Shown: in pieces, positions 51,732-61,660 of the stretch
How positions within the stretch are numbered: position 1 is the first letter of the stretch
Layout of the letters: each line of letters begins with the position of its first letter
Assembly (NCBI GenBank): GCA_905202485.1
Contig: CAJKRY010000001.1
Coordinates: forward strand, 62,001 to 126,000
Length of the DNA stretch: 64,000 bases
DNA from: an uncultured Methanomassiliicoccus sp.
GTDB taxonomy: Archaea > Thermoplasmatota > Thermoplasmata > Methanomassiliicoccales > Methanomassiliicoccaceae
Direction of reading: 5' to 3'
Made by a program: the position numbers and the translations under genes
The notes under the pieces: model-generated
The model's input: the letters and a program-made list of their open reading frames with translations, nothing else
Told to the model about the DNA's origin: nothing
Databases searched by the model: none

Positions 51732-52900
51732 AGTATACCTGCGATGTCGTAGTGGTCGGTGCCGGCCCTGGAGGAAGTATGGCCGCAAAACATGCTGCCT
51801 TAGGCGGCCTGGATACCATTTTGATAGAGAAGAAGGCTGAGGTAGGGGCGCCGCTAAGATGCGCAGAAGGCGTCTCAAGAAGAAGACTAATAGAGGTAGG
51901 AATAGAACCAGACCCGAAATGGATTTCACAAGAGATTCTCGGTTCAATAATGCGCTCCCCTGCCGGACATACCTTGAAAGTCATAGAGGCCCACGGAGAT
52001 CATGGCGTAGGATATGTTTTAGAAAGGCACCTGTTTGACAAGGCCGCAGCAGAACAAGCTGTCCATGCTGGTGCCAGAATAATGATGAGAACTGGCTGCA
52101 CCGGCGTAATTAAAGATACTGATGGAAAACTTATCGGAATCCGCGCAAGGAGCATGGGTGCTGACATAGAAATATATGCCAAATGCATAGTCGCTGCAGA
52201 CGGGTTTGAATCTCAGACAGCCAGATGGGCCGGTGTTGATACTTCTGTATCTCCCGGTGACATAGACACCTGTATCCAATACAGGATGGTCAATGTAGAC
52301 ATAGAGCAGGAGTTTTGTGAGTTTCTTGTAGGTTCGGCTGCTCCGGGCGGCTATGTATGGATATTTCCCAAAGGAAAGGGAATTGCCAATGTAGGCCTGG
52401 GAATACAAGGCAGCAAGTGTAAAGAAAAAGCAGATCCCAAGTACTATCTGGATAAGTATATAGAAAAAGACGAGCGCCTAAGAAACGGCCAGATTTTAGA
52501 GATCGCGGGAGGCGCTGTATCTACTTCTGCAGGTCTTGAATGCTCAGTGGCAGATAATCTGGTAATTGTAGGAGATGCTGCAAGAGTAATCAATCCCCTG
52601 ACAGGCGGAGGGATATATCATGCCTGCATGACCGGCAAACTGGCTGGGGAAATCATCTCCAAATGCGCTGAAAACAATAACTTCTCAAAAGAATCCCTAA
52701 TGGAATATGATACAGCCTGGAGAACTAAAATCTATTCAGAGCTGGAGAGAAACTGGAGAATAAAAGAAAAGTATGTAGAAATGTCAGATGATCTGCTTGA
52801 CGAATTCATACTGGCAATTTCTGATTATGATCTGAAACAGATCAGAGTGGACGATCTGCTTGAAGCTGCAAAAGAAAAGTTCCCGCAGATTCTGAATTAA
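51728..52900 (+). CDS. Geranylgeranyl reductase (digeranylgeranylglycerophospholipid reductase)
   Basis: A 390-residue FAD protein. VVVVGAGPGGSMAAKHAALGG is the dinucleotide-binding motif; GAPLRCAEGVSRRRL, GYVWIFPKGKGIANVGLG and DAARVINPLTGGGIYHACMTG are archaeal GGR signatures. It saturates the geranylgeranyl chains of archaeal membrane lipids. The partner ferredoxin is directly upstream and the lipid prenyltransferase is convergent just downstream. Confidence 0.95.
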   Translation: MKYTCDVVVVGAGPGGSMAAKHAALGGLDTILIEKKAEVGAPLRCAEGVSRRRLIEVGIEPDPKWISQEILGSIMRSPAGHTLKVIEAHGDHGVGYVLERHLFDKAAAEQAVHAGARIMMRTGCTGVIKDTDGKLIGIRARSMGADIEIYAKCIVAADGFESQTARWAGVDTSVSPGDIDTCIQYRMVNVDIEQEFCEFLVGSAAPGGYVWIFPKGKGIANVGLGIQGSKCKEKADPKYYLDKYIEKDERLRNGQILEIAGGAVSTSAGLECSVADNLVIVGDAARVINPLTGGGIYHACMTGKLAGEIISKCAENNNFSKESLMEYDTAWRTKIYSELERNWRIKEKYVEMSDDLLDEFILAISDYDLKQIRVDDLLEAAKEKFPQILN

Positions 52901-53709
52901 ACAGCTCCAAAAACAAAGGCGATTGCAGTCATGAACATGGAGACAATTACCAGAGTTTCGAACTTATCCAGGTTTTTGAAAACGGAATAGGCTGCAATGG
53001 CAATAAATATGTCAGCAAGGACAATGATGCAGTAAAAATAGCTGACACCGCCCTGCAGCAGCGGATAGATGCTTACCACAATGGCAGCTGCAAAGAATAA
53101 TGCCGCTAAGACAGCAGCATTTCTATTTCCTATTTTCATAGGAAGCGTTATCCTGCCTACATCACCGTCCATATCCTTTATATCCAACCCGATTTCCCTT
53201 CCCAACGATATCAGAATGATCATTACTGCAATTGCGTAACAGGCTTCTGCATTTCCCACTACAGCTCCCCCGAGAAGGAAGACCATGCCTGTGAGAACGC
53301 CGATAGTTATATTTCCTATGAATCCGCGCTGTTTCAATAATAATTCATAAATAATAATAAACAGGCATGCTGCGATCACGATCGCAGTCGAAGTATAGTT
53401 CGGCAGCAAAAATGATATAATGATCGCAAATACCAGCGCTGCCATTCCGATGTACAGAGCCGTGTCGGCTACCATGCGTCCGGAAGGTATCGGCCTCCCC
53501 GGATGCGCCAGTTTATCAACTTCCCGGTCGACGTAATCATTTATCGAGTTTCCACCGATGACAAAAGCCAGCACTACAGGAACAGCTATCAGCAGATCAT
53601 TGAGGTAGATATTCAGTTCTGAACCTGCTGCAATAAAGGCGGCGGCGATGAGAAACACGACTCCCATCAGCAGAACTACGGGTCTGAATAACTGCAGATA
53701 TTTGTTCAC
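52897..53709 (-). CDS. Geranylgeranylglycerol-phosphate geranylgeranyltransferase
   Basis: A 270-residue, seven- to nine-helix UbiA-superfamily enzyme (GTG start). GGNSINDYVDREVDKLAHPGRPIPSG and DIKDMDGDVGRITLP are its two Asp-rich motifs. It attaches the second geranylgeranyl chain to make DGGGP, the substrate of the reductase encoded next to it; the two genes overlap tail to tail by four bases. Confidence 0.9.
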   Translation of the reverse strand: MNKYLQLFRPVVLLMGVVFLIAAAFIAAGSELNIYLNDLLIAVPVVLAFVIGGNSINDYVDREVDKLAHPGRPIPSGRMVADTALYIGMAALVFAIIISFLLPNYTSTAIVIAACLFIIIYELLLKQRGFIGNITIGVLTGMVFLLGGAVVGNAEACYAIAVMIILISLGREIGLDIKDMDGDVGRITLPMKIGNRNAAVLAALFFAAAIVVSIYPLLQGGVSYFYCIIVLADIFIAIAAYSVFKNLDKFETLVIVSMFMTAIAFVFGAV

Positions 53710-53787
53710 GCCATGCTAAGAGCATTTTTACACTTAAATTATCTGAAGAAGAGAGGTATAAAATACTACGGCAGAGGTGGGCTTACT

Positions 53788-54324
53788 GTGTCCAAGGCCT
53801 TTGACTATGTCAAAAGAACTAAAAAGACGCTCGCAGTCATATTCATTATCTGGCTTGCCCTGATATTCATAGCTCCTTTAACTCTGCCTTCTGGAAGCGT
53901 CGAAGAACTGGCTGGTTCAGTAGGCAATATGGACAATATGGATGTCATTTCGGAAATGAATCCTCTGGCAGCAGTGATGTATGCTCTGGGAGATATTAAC
54001 TGTCATCAGATGGCCAGCAACAGTATTTTTATAAATGGCAATGAAATGCCCTTCTGCATAAGAGATACTGGCATATTCATTGGCTTGGCGGTAGGTTCTC
54101 TAATCTCACTCTTCCTCGCCCCGAAATTCAGATGGACCGCTCTGATAATTCTGATTCTTCCGATCTTGTTAGACGGAGGAGCGCAGATGATATCGGATTA
54201 TGTATCATTTAATGAACTCCGGTTAGTTACTGGAATTCTTTGCGGAATCGGTGTTACCTATTTCTTAGGATATCTAGCAGAAAATGCAGTTAAAAAAGTG
54301 AGGGAGCAGGCACAAAAGTCCTGA
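53788..54324 (+). CDS. DUF2085 membrane protein
   Basis: 178 residues (GTG 53788) with about four to five transmembrane helices. The conserved CHQMASNSIFINGNEMPFCIRDTG segment and the DGGAQMISDYVSFNELRLVTG loop are DUF2085 hallmarks. Function unknown. A TATA box (GGTATAAAATA, about 53755) is 28 nt before this GTG, and GAGGTGGG also precedes it; a longer frame from 53713 is less likely. It is divergent from the lipid prenyltransferase. Confidence 0.75.
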   Translation: MSKAFDYVKRTKKTLAVIFIIWLALIFIAPLTLPSGSVEELAGSVGNMDNMDVISEMNPLAAVMYALGDINCHQMASNSIFINGNEMPFCIRDTGIFIGLAVGSLISLFLAPKFRWTALIILILPILLDGGAQMISDYVSFNELRLVTGILCGIGVTYFLGYLAENAVKKVREQAQKS

Positions 54325-54921
54325 CGCGAGGCCGCTCTAGTATCTATTTTGGAGCACACAGTTTTAATGTGGTGCGTAAGAGAGCGGGCTTATATCGCTA
54401 CTCCCTCAATAATCATTAAAACATACATGGATTTGAAACCTTCCCCTTTAGTGACAAAATGGTAGATAAATAATGTCCAGTTAGACCTAAACATATAAGA
54501 ACATGGACGCTTTTGCAAGAGGTTACCATTTCTTAAAAAAATCATAGATTATTCTGACATCTGTAATATATAATATTTCTAATTTAAAAATACCTCAATT
54601 GTTTTGAGATTTGTTTAACTGGTTTTTGAAATGTTTGATATCGTCAAAAAATTACACATTTTCTGAAATATAGAGCATATGGTTTTTTTATACTAAGTTA
54701 ACGACTTGCATTGTTTATTAAGTTAACAATCCATTTGAGTCTATTCTAGATTTTTGGAATTATGAGCAGGGAGTTTGCATTCTCGTCAGCAAATGATAAT
54801 TTAACTATCCAGAGTTTTGGAAAGCATCGTTTAATCTAGACAAGTTATAAATACAGCGCCTTCATTTCAAAGAATTAGCGAGAAAAACATTATCTTTTAA
54901 CCGCTTTTGAGGTTGATCGCT
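54325..54921. other. Long AT-rich intergenic region before psmB
   Basis: About 600 bases with no coding gene I would support. A possible structured 3' end lies at 54331-54389 (GCCGCTCT...AGAGCGGGC enclosing GCACACA...TGTGGTGC). Two copies of AAGTTAAC occur near 54700. A TATA box (GTTATAAATAC, about 54844) precedes psmB by about 75 nt. It is among the largest gaps in the window, so an unannotated RNA is possible. Confidence 0.4.
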
Positions 54922-55587
54922 ATGGCAGATGATAATAAATTAAAGACTGGGACAACTACGCTGGGTATTGTGTATAGCGACGGTGTGGTCATGGCTACAG
55001 AGCACCGTGCTACAATGAATAACGTCATTGCTCACAAAGACGTTAGAAAACTCTTCAAGATAGATGACAATCTTGGATTGACTGTTGCCGGTTTAGTTGG
55101 AGATGCCCAGGTTCTCACCCGTTATGTTAAAGCAGAAATTGAACTTTACAAACTTAAGCGTGGGGCGCCTATGTCAGTCAATGCTGCCAGCACACTTCTT
55201 GCAAACCTCATGAGAAACGGCGGCGGATCATACGGTTTCTACTACGTAGGACTCATTATGGGCGGCATAGACAAGACAGGAGGACATCTGTTCTCGCTTG
55301 ACTCTGCAGGCGGCCTTATTGAGGATTATTTCATTTCTGTAGGATCAGGTTCACCATATGCATATGGTGTCTTAGAAGACAATTACAAACCAAACATGTC
55401 TGAAGATGAAGCCGTCAATACTGCAATCAGAGCTTTAAATGCTGCAATGCGTCGTGACTCTGCTAGCGGAGACGGATATGCAGTAGCAGTCATCAATAAA
55501 GACGGTTTCCGCGAACTATCTGCAGAAGAGTCCCTTAAACGGGCTGAAGACATGAATCTCATGGTAGGCTTCGCTAAACACTACTAA
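54922..55587 (+). CDS. psmB: Proteasome beta subunit
   Basis: A 221-residue protein from ATG 54922. A ten-residue propeptide (MADDNKLKTG) precedes the catalytic Thr (TTTLGIVYSDGVVMATEHRAT), followed by the usual 20S beta sandwich (LTVAGLVGDAQVL, YYVGLIMGGID, DGYAVAVINKDG). It forms the inner rings of the 20S core; alpha subunit genes are not in the window. Confidence 0.95.
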   Translation: MADDNKLKTGTTTLGIVYSDGVVMATEHRATMNNVIAHKDVRKLFKIDDNLGLTVAGLVGDAQVLTRYVKAEIELYKLKRGAPMSVNAASTLLANLMRNGGGSYGFYYVGLIMGGIDKTGGHLFSLDSAGGLIEDYFISVGSGSPYAYGVLEDNYKPNMSEDEAVNTAIRALNAAMRRDSASGDGYAVAVINKDGFRELSAEESLKRAEDMNLMVGFAKHY

Positions 55588-55633
55588 TTTCAAACTTCTT
55601 TTTTTAATTTAATTTATTCAGCTGGAATAGTTT

Positions 55634-57541
55634 ATGAGTACAGAGAGAATTTTAGAAGAAGCTAGAGAGCAAATCAGCAAAATAGTTCCGGAAGGAGTTA
55701 ACATCTCTGGCATTGAATACGAAGGTCCTTTAGTTGTAGTTTACACAAGGGACATGGACACATTCGCATCCAATAATGATATAGTAAAGCAGCTTGCCCA
55801 GGCATTGAGGAGAAGAGTCGCTATCAGACCAGACCCTTCCATGCTGGCAGATCCCGAGGAAGTCGAAAGACGTATAAGAGAAATTATTCCAGATGAAGCT
55901 GAGATTACTGACATTTATTTTGATGATGATATCGGAGAAGTCATGATTGAGGCTATCTCCCCAGGTCTCGTTATTGGAAAGCACGGGAGCATTCTTAATG
56001 AGATTAAAAAAGAAGTGGGATGGGCTCCTAAAGTCGTGAGAGCGCCACCTCTGCCGTCAAAAACAGTTTCTGACATCAGAAGTTATCTGCGCCAGATTTC
56101 AGACGACAGGAAAGTATTCCTGAAGAAAGTAGGAAGACGTCTGGCAAGACAGAGACTTGAAGGTGAGACCTGGCTGCGCATGACTGCTCTCGGAGGTTTC
56201 AGAGAAGTAGGAAGAAGTGCCACACTGCTTTCTACAAGAGAGTCTAAAATTCTTATCGACTGCGGAATTGATCCGGGAAAAGACGGCGGTACACCTTACT
56301 TCAACGCACCCGAGCTTCAGCCGCTCGATACTCTGGATGCCGTGGTAATAACTCATGCTCACATGGATCACTGCGCGCTTCTGCCTGTTTTGTATAAATA
56401 CGGATATGACGGGCCTGTTTACTGCACTCCGCCTACCAGAGACTTAATGTCACTGATGCAGCTGGACGGCATAAAGGTGTCATTCGGGGAAGGCAAGAAA
56501 GCTCCGTATGAGTCGTCTCATGTAAGAGAAGTCGTGGCCCACTGCATTCCATTGAAATACGGAGAAACTACTGACATTGCACCAGATATCAGGCTTACAT
56601 TCCAAAATGCCGGACATATTCTAGGTTCAGCAGTATGCCACTTCCATGTCGGCGACGGACTGCATAACATTGCCTTTACCGGCGATATGAAATTTGAAAA
56701 GACCTGGCTGTTCAATGCCACAGCTAACCGCTTCCCGAGACTGGAGACATTGGTTATTGAGTCCACATACGGAGGACACAGAGACTTCCAGCCCTCAAGG
56801 GCTGATGCTGTTAATACACTCAACGAAATCTGCGACAGAGTGCTCAAAAGAAACGGCAAAATCCTTGTTCCTGTGTTTGCCGTCGGACGTTCTCAGGAAG
56901 TTATGCTGGTTCTTGAAGAATTAATGCGCACCGGCAAGCTGCCTAATGTTCCTATCTATCTCGACGGAATGATCTGGGAAGCTACAGCCATACACACAGC
57001 ATACCCAGAATATCTGAACTCACAGCTGAGAACACAGATATTCCAGATGGGAGAGAATCCATTTTTGTCTCCCCTGTTCAAACGTGTTGAAACTCAAGAT
57101 ATGAGAGAAAGAATCTGCCACGACACCGAACCGTGCATAGTGCTATCCACCAGCGGTATGATGAACGGCGGCCCAGTCATGGAGTATCTGAAAGCTTGGG
57201 CTGATAACCCAGATAACTGCCTCATATTCGTAGGATATCAGGCTGAAGGAACTCTCGGAAGCAGGATTCTTAAAGGCCAGACAGATCTGCAGATTCCTGA
57301 AAGAGGCAAAATGATCAATCTGAAAATGCGCATGGATATCGAAGTTGCTGAAGGTTTCTCCGGTCACTCAGACCGCAAACAGCTGATGTCATATATTGCA
57401 TCTTTAGATCCCAAGCCCAACAAGATCATTATTGGACATGGCGATGAACATAAATGTTCAGATCTGGCTTCTTCAATATACAAGAAATTCAATATTGAAA
57501 CAAGAGCGCCTATGAATCTGGAAACAATAAGAATGCGCTGA
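55634..57541 (+). CDS. aCPSF1/FttA transcription termination ribonuclease
   Basis: 635 residues: two N-terminal KH domains (residues about 1-140, with EAISPGLVIGKHGSIL), then a metallo-beta-lactamase domain (VVITHAHMDHCALLPVLYKYG near residue 240) with an inserted beta-CASP part (LVPVFAVGRSQEVMLVL, STSGMMNGGPVMEYLKAW) and the closing FSGHSDRKQL. It is the archaeal homologue of CPSF73, and cleaves nascent RNA to terminate transcription. Found here beside psmB. Many genes in this window nonetheless end in hairpin-T-tract signals. Confidence 0.95.
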   Translation: MSTERILEEAREQISKIVPEGVNISGIEYEGPLVVVYTRDMDTFASNNDIVKQLAQALRRRVAIRPDPSMLADPEEVERRIREIIPDEAEITDIYFDDDIGEVMIEAISPGLVIGKHGSILNEIKKEVGWAPKVVRAPPLPSKTVSDIRSYLRQISDDRKVFLKKVGRRLARQRLEGETWLRMTALGGFREVGRSATLLSTRESKILIDCGIDPGKDGGTPYFNAPELQPLDTLDAVVITHAHMDHCALLPVLYKYGYDGPVYCTPPTRDLMSLMQLDGIKVSFGEGKKAPYESSHVREVVAHCIPLKYGETTDIAPDIRLTFQNAGHILGSAVCHFHVGDGLHNIAFTGDMKFEKTWLFNATANRFPRLETLVIESTYGGHRDFQPSRADAVNTLNEICDRVLKRNGKILVPVFAVGRSQEVMLVLEELMRTGKLPNVPIYLDGMIWEATAIHTAYPEYLNSQLRTQIFQMGENPFLSPLFKRVETQDMRERICHDTEPCIVLSTSGMMNGGPVMEYLKAWADNPDNCLIFVGYQAEGTLGSRILKGQTDLQIPERGKMINLKMRMDIEVAEGFSGHSDRKQLMSYIASLDPKPNKIIIGHGDEHKCSDLASSIYKKFNIETRAPMNLETIRMR

Positions 57542-57581
57542 TCAGCGCGTTCAAACTTTTCATTTAATATTCTAAAAAGAA

Positions 57582-58511
57582 TTACTCCAGTCCAGGAATT
57601 TTGACTGGAGAGTTTTTATCCCCCAGCAGACAGACTCTACTGTCCGGTCTTTCTCTAAGAAGCTCCATGCCTAAACGTGATGCAATCCTCTTGCCGAACT
57701 CAGCCACAGATGCAGGAGATGGCATATTGTCGATAGTCATGCGCCGGCGGGAATCTCCTACGAAAACATATCCTTTCGGTTCTATGAACAAAGGATCAGC
57801 GAGTTCATCCAGTTTGGCGTACTCATCTTCCCACCCCACATTCCATCCCTGCACAAGCGTGTGACGGATCACAGTCCTTGTGTTAAGAGACGGAAACAGT
57901 TCTAAAGTTTTCATCAGCCTCTCCCAGCCGTCGGGGATTCTGGGAACACAGATTCTTTTATAGACCTCTTCGTTCGGCGCTGCAACAGTCACATACAGCT
58001 GAGTCGGCAGAGGATCCAGATTTTCAAGTATTTCCGGCGTAGTGCCGTTTGTAACAAGAAATGTAGTCATTCCTCTTCTTTTACAGAGTTCTATGAAATC
58101 CCCCAACATCGGATAGAGTGTTGGTTCGCCTGAAAGGGAGATTGCCACCTGCTTCGGCTCTCTTGCCTCCAGCCACATCTCTTTGCTGCAGCGTTCGTCT
58201 CCTCCGAAGCCGGATACCAGTTTTTTCTGCTGTTCCAGGCAGTGTTCCAAAATATCTTCAGGCTCCTTCCAGGTGATGTTTTCAGAATCAAAGCCCTGCA
58301 CTCTCCAGCAGAACAGGCAGTTATGGGTGCACATATTGACTACGGGCGTCATCTGCAGACACCTGTGAGACTTGATACCGTAGAATTCCTGTTTATAGCA
58401 GGGTCTGTCATGAAGAAGACTCTGCTTCACCCAGTGGCATAACTTCACGGCTGCATGGTCGCCGTGGAGTTTGTACTGCTGTTTTTTGAGGGTTTCTGTA
58501 ACATCACTCAT
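57582..58511 (-). CDS. taw1: 4-demethylwyosine synthase (TYW1/Taw1)
   Basis: 309 residues. The radical SAM motif is CTHNCLFCWR; GIKSHRCLQMTPVVNM, SLSGEPTLYPMLGDFI, FLVTNGTTPEIL and DEYAKLDELADPLFIEPKGY are TYW1 signatures. It converts 1-methylguanosine at position 37 of tRNA-Phe to 4-demethylwyosine using pyruvate. It follows rfcL by nine bases on the same strand. Confidence 0.95.
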   Translation of the reverse strand: MSDVTETLKKQQYKLHGDHAAVKLCHWVKQSLLHDRPCYKQEFYGIKSHRCLQMTPVVNMCTHNCLFCWRVQGFDSENITWKEPEDILEHCLEQQKKLVSGFGGDERCSKEMWLEAREPKQVAISLSGEPTLYPMLGDFIELCKRRGMTTFLVTNGTTPEILENLDPLPTQLYVTVAAPNEEVYKRICVPRIPDGWERLMKTLELFPSLNTRTVIRHTLVQGWNVGWEDEYAKLDELADPLFIEPKGYVFVGDSRRRMTIDNMPSPASVAEFGKRIASRLGMELLRERPDSRVCLLGDKNSPVKIPGLE

Positions 58512-58520
58512 ATCTAAGCC

Positions 58521-59915
58521 TCAGAACAGGGTGCTCTGATTCACGGGGGCAGCCTTTTTCTTTTCTTTTTGTTTTGCAGGGGCCTTCTTCTCTTTTGCAG
58601 ATTTTTCATCATCGGGATTCATGGCTTTCATAATCTTCTTGACTGATGCCGAGTCTATCTTTTCCCCTAAGATATAGGCAATCTCCTCCTGCTCCAGTTC
58701 CAGATCCAAAGATGTTTTGAGTGCAAAGTCCGGATCGCTTACATAGATTTTTGAAAAGTAAGGCAAAATGTCCTGCCTTGTCTGTTTTGCAGACATGTGT
58801 ACTGCTTCCCCAAGTTTACTGCATATGCTGGCCTGCACAGCCCTTGTGCCTTTTGACCTGGACATCTTCATCAGGTACTGAGGGAAATTATACCTCAGAA
58901 ATCCATGCATTTCTCGGCTCTTAGCAGAGCATACTCCGTAAGATAAGAAGTCGCCTGCATAGGACCAGAATCCAAAATACTGCCTGCGGTATACCCTTCC
59001 CAGATATTTATCGGCTGTCGCTACAGCCTTCATTCCTCTATACATATCCAGATGGTCGCGGTAGGCAACTGGCAGATTCTCTTCAATCCAGAGCAGTTTG
59101 GTCTCCGGAGGCTCGTCCACCTCTGCCAGAGACCGTCTTGCCCGGTCTGCATCTTTGGATTTGAAGATGTCATCCATGACATTATACATTGTCTTCTCTA
59201 CTTCTCTGTACGAAACAGAGGTAGCATCAATGTCTTTGACTTCCTCTTTACCCATTGAAACTGCCTGAAGATCCCTTACTGCAGATCTCATATCGCCGTT
59301 AGCATTGTCTGCAAGAAGCTCTAAAGCCCTGTCAGTAATGGCAATTCCCCGATCTTTGGCAATTTTTCTCAGAACACCTCTTATTGTAACAGACTTAATC
59401 TGTGCAAATTTGATCTGCTCTGTATCGTTTTTAAGAGCTGCACTTTTTCTGGAAAGAGCATACCAGTCGTTTACAATCAGAATAACCGGCTGTTTGGTTG
59501 TTTTAACAACTTCCACCAGTGCAGGCACTCCGCCTCTGTCTTCCTTACCACTGAGGTTGTCTGCTTCATCAAGGATTATGAGCTTGAGATTGCCGTCTAA
59601 TGTTGAACGAAATTCCCCCGAGTCTGTGAATGTCTGTCCGAGAGCACCACGCAGAGCAACGCTCTTTACGGCATCAGCATTACGCTGATCAGAAGCGTTC
59701 ATCTCCACTGTGTCCCAGCCGTATTCCTTAGCCAATGCTAATGCAGCGCTGGTTTTTCCCACTCCGGGAGTGCCTATTAAAACTGCAGCCTTTTTTACCG
59801 GCTTTCCTGCAGCCCAGGCATCCGCCCACAGCCTTAATGACGCTACAGCCTTCGGATTTCCTACAACCTCATCAAGATTATTAGGCCTGTAGAGTTCAGT
59901 CCAATCGTCACTCAC
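58521..59915 (-). CDS. rfcL: Replication factor C large subunit
   Basis: 464 residues. Walker A is LIGTPGVGKTSAALA, Walker B LIILDEADN, and ATP sensor segments follow (IVNDWYALSRKSAALKN, NGDMRSAVRDLQAVS). A Lys-rich C-terminal extension ends in NQSTLF, a PCNA-interaction (PIP) motif. It loads the sliding clamp with RfcS; the small-subunit gene is not in the window. Confidence 0.95.
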   Translation of the reverse strand: MSDDWTELYRPNNLDEVVGNPKAVASLRLWADAWAAGKPVKKAAVLIGTPGVGKTSAALALAKEYGWDTVEMNASDQRNADAVKSVALRGALGQTFTDSGEFRSTLDGNLKLIILDEADNLSGKEDRGGVPALVEVVKTTKQPVILIVNDWYALSRKSAALKNDTEQIKFAQIKSVTIRGVLRKIAKDRGIAITDRALELLADNANGDMRSAVRDLQAVSMGKEEVKDIDATSVSYREVEKTMYNVMDDIFKSKDADRARRSLAEVDEPPETKLLWIEENLPVAYRDHLDMYRGMKAVATADKYLGRVYRRQYFGFWSYAGDFLSYGVCSAKSREMHGFLRYNFPQYLMKMSRSKGTRAVQASICSKLGEAVHMSAKQTRQDILPYFSKIYVSDPDFALKTSLDLELEQEEIAYILGEKIDSASVKKIMKAMNPDDEKSAKEKKAPAKQKEKKKAAPVNQSTLF

Positions 59916-59997
59916 AAAGGTTAGATGCAGACACAGGATAAATAGAATACTCTCACAATTACCGAGTGAGTAGCTTAAAGAAAAATGGAAAAGGTTT

Positions 59998-60013
59998 GGC
60001 TCATGCTTGAGCC
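59998..60013 (-). terminator. Hairpin terminator of the triplicated membrane protein gene
   Basis: GGCTCA-(AGCA on the minus strand)-TGAGCC overlaps the stop codon and is followed on the minus strand by CCTTTTCCATTTTTC. Confidence 0.5.
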
Positions 60014-61368
60014 GTTTCTGGAGTTTTTAATCTGATTGCGATGTAACCGGATACTATGATCAGGGTTCCGGTTATGATAGACATATAAACACCGGCACCC
60101 ATGGATATGGCCGCTAATCTGCCGTATATGTATATCGTTCCGATGTCTGATGCCCAGATGCCAAAGACAACTGCAAGAACTATTACAGCTGCACCTAAGA
60201 TCATAGATGTATATCCCAGATCATTCTTCCCATGCCGCATCTGCAGTGCAAATAAGTAAAGTGCAGCTAAGGAGATAATCACAATTACAAACGGCAAGTA
60301 AGTTTGGAATCCGCTGAAATGAGCATTCCACAGATCCAGACCTGTCCAGTTATATTCATCTCCATACATGTAAAAGGTGGAATTAATCCAGCCAAACGTA
60401 ATGGATACTACTCCAACCAGTGATGCCAATGCTCCGACAAATTTAACCAAGTATGCTTTTTCATACTTGTGAGACGGCTTTTCATCACCGAGCTTATCAC
60501 GCCTTCTGCTGATGATAGGAAGCAGGAACATCATAATTCCGCAAATTAATGAAATGCAGAATCCTATGCCCAAATCTTGAAATGAAGGCTGATTTCTTAC
60601 GGCATTGAATTCCAACAGTGTAAATGCAATTATCAGCATTCCGCATACAGCAGACAAAGTTAATCCAGTCCGGTTTGAAACGAATATGTCAGTAACAAGC
60701 GGGACCATGCAAAGCGCAGAAAATAAGGAAACTAGCAGAGGAAGATACTCTTGGACATTTCCCCCAAAAATATACACATTGTGTAGAAGCTGTAGACCAT
60801 CCTCATTGAAACCATGATCCATAGTGAGAGTAGTTGTAAATATAGTCGTTATTCCAATGACTGCAAAGGCAATGCCAATAAGATTGGAAGTTTTTATTGA
60901 ATTGCGTTTATAATCTGCATCATGAAATAAACCGCAGAAAAACATGCCCAGTCCAGAAATCAGGGCCAAATAAACCCCGATTCCAACATTAATTAACTCA
61001 AGCGAACCTCTTGAAAAATCCAGATAAATCCATGAATGGCCAAAAATTGCAAGGATAATGATAGCTAACCCAAAAATTGATGAGAGGTAAGCAACTTTAT
61101 TTCTTGGTGCAAATAAACCGTATGCAAAGAGTATCAAGCTTATTGCAGAAAAGATCATGATCATTGATGGGAAATATGCCAGAATAGAATAGTCGGATTC
61201 AAATTGAGCAATTAATTCCCAGCCGTTCAGATTGCCTAAGCTGTCAACATAATTGGTATCAACCCAACAGCAAGCTAATGAGATTATACCAATAAGGGCA
61301 AAGAGTATGCCGACTGCAGCACACATTATCGGCTTTTTAAATTCTGCATCCTTACTCAAACTCAACAT
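60001..61368 (-). CDS. 12-TM membrane protein made of three 4-TM repeats, unknown
   Basis: 455 residues from ATG 61368, 27 nt after a TATA-like ATATTATACA. It has about 12 hydrophobic helices grouped as three four-helix units (near residues 12-142, 155-285 and 300-445). Each begins with a GI-x-FALIGI/GIAFAVIGI/GALASLVGV helix, has a polar external loop ending in a YLP/YFP motif (ILAYFPSMI, VQEYLPLLV, FQTYLPFVI) and closes with an IGVYLALISG/IGFCISLICG/AGVYMSIITG helix. I know no family with this architecture. It lies divergent from the BspA-like surface protein gene. Confidence 0.6.
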   Translation of the reverse strand: MLSLSKDAEFKKPIMCAAVGILFALIGIISLACCWVDTNYVDSLGNLNGWELIAQFESDYSILAYFPSMIMIFSAISLILFAYGLFAPRNKVAYLSSIFGLAIIILAIFGHSWIYLDFSRGSLELINVGIGVYLALISGLGMFFCGLFHDADYKRNSIKTSNLIGIAFAVIGITTIFTTTLTMDHGFNEDGLQLLHNVYIFGGNVQEYLPLLVSLFSALCMVPLVTDIFVSNRTGLTLSAVCGMLIIAFTLLEFNAVRNQPSFQDLGIGFCISLICGIMMFLLPIISRRRDKLGDEKPSHKYEKAYLVKFVGALASLVGVVSITFGWINSTFYMYGDEYNWTGLDLWNAHFSGFQTYLPFVIVIISLAALYLFALQMRHGKNDLGYTSMILGAAVIVLAVVFGIWASDIGTIYIYGRLAAISMGAGVYMSIITGTLIIVSGYIAIRLKTPETAQA

Positions 61369-61660
61369 AGTGTATGAAATTAGAATACAATGTATAATAT
61401 TCACTTATGAATTCTGAATACATATAATTCTTAAGATTAAAACGTAGAATATGAAGAAGGATAATAAAGAGATTGTTACAAGAGTAGTGTTTCTATGACT
61501 TAGAGGTGATGCGCAAAGTACTAAAAGATTCCCACGCGGTCATCATAATACAAAAACAATTTTTGTATTACAAATAAATATCACAATGACTATTAGGGTT
61601 TGATGAGCAGTATCCGATAGTTTTGGTTAGTTAAGGCTCATTATTTACTGGGGGGTAAAA

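Noticed and set aside
54720..54760. Two AAGTTAAC copies as origin or operator repeats
   Set aside because: Only two short copies in very AT-rich DNA; too weak to support an origin or a binding site alone.
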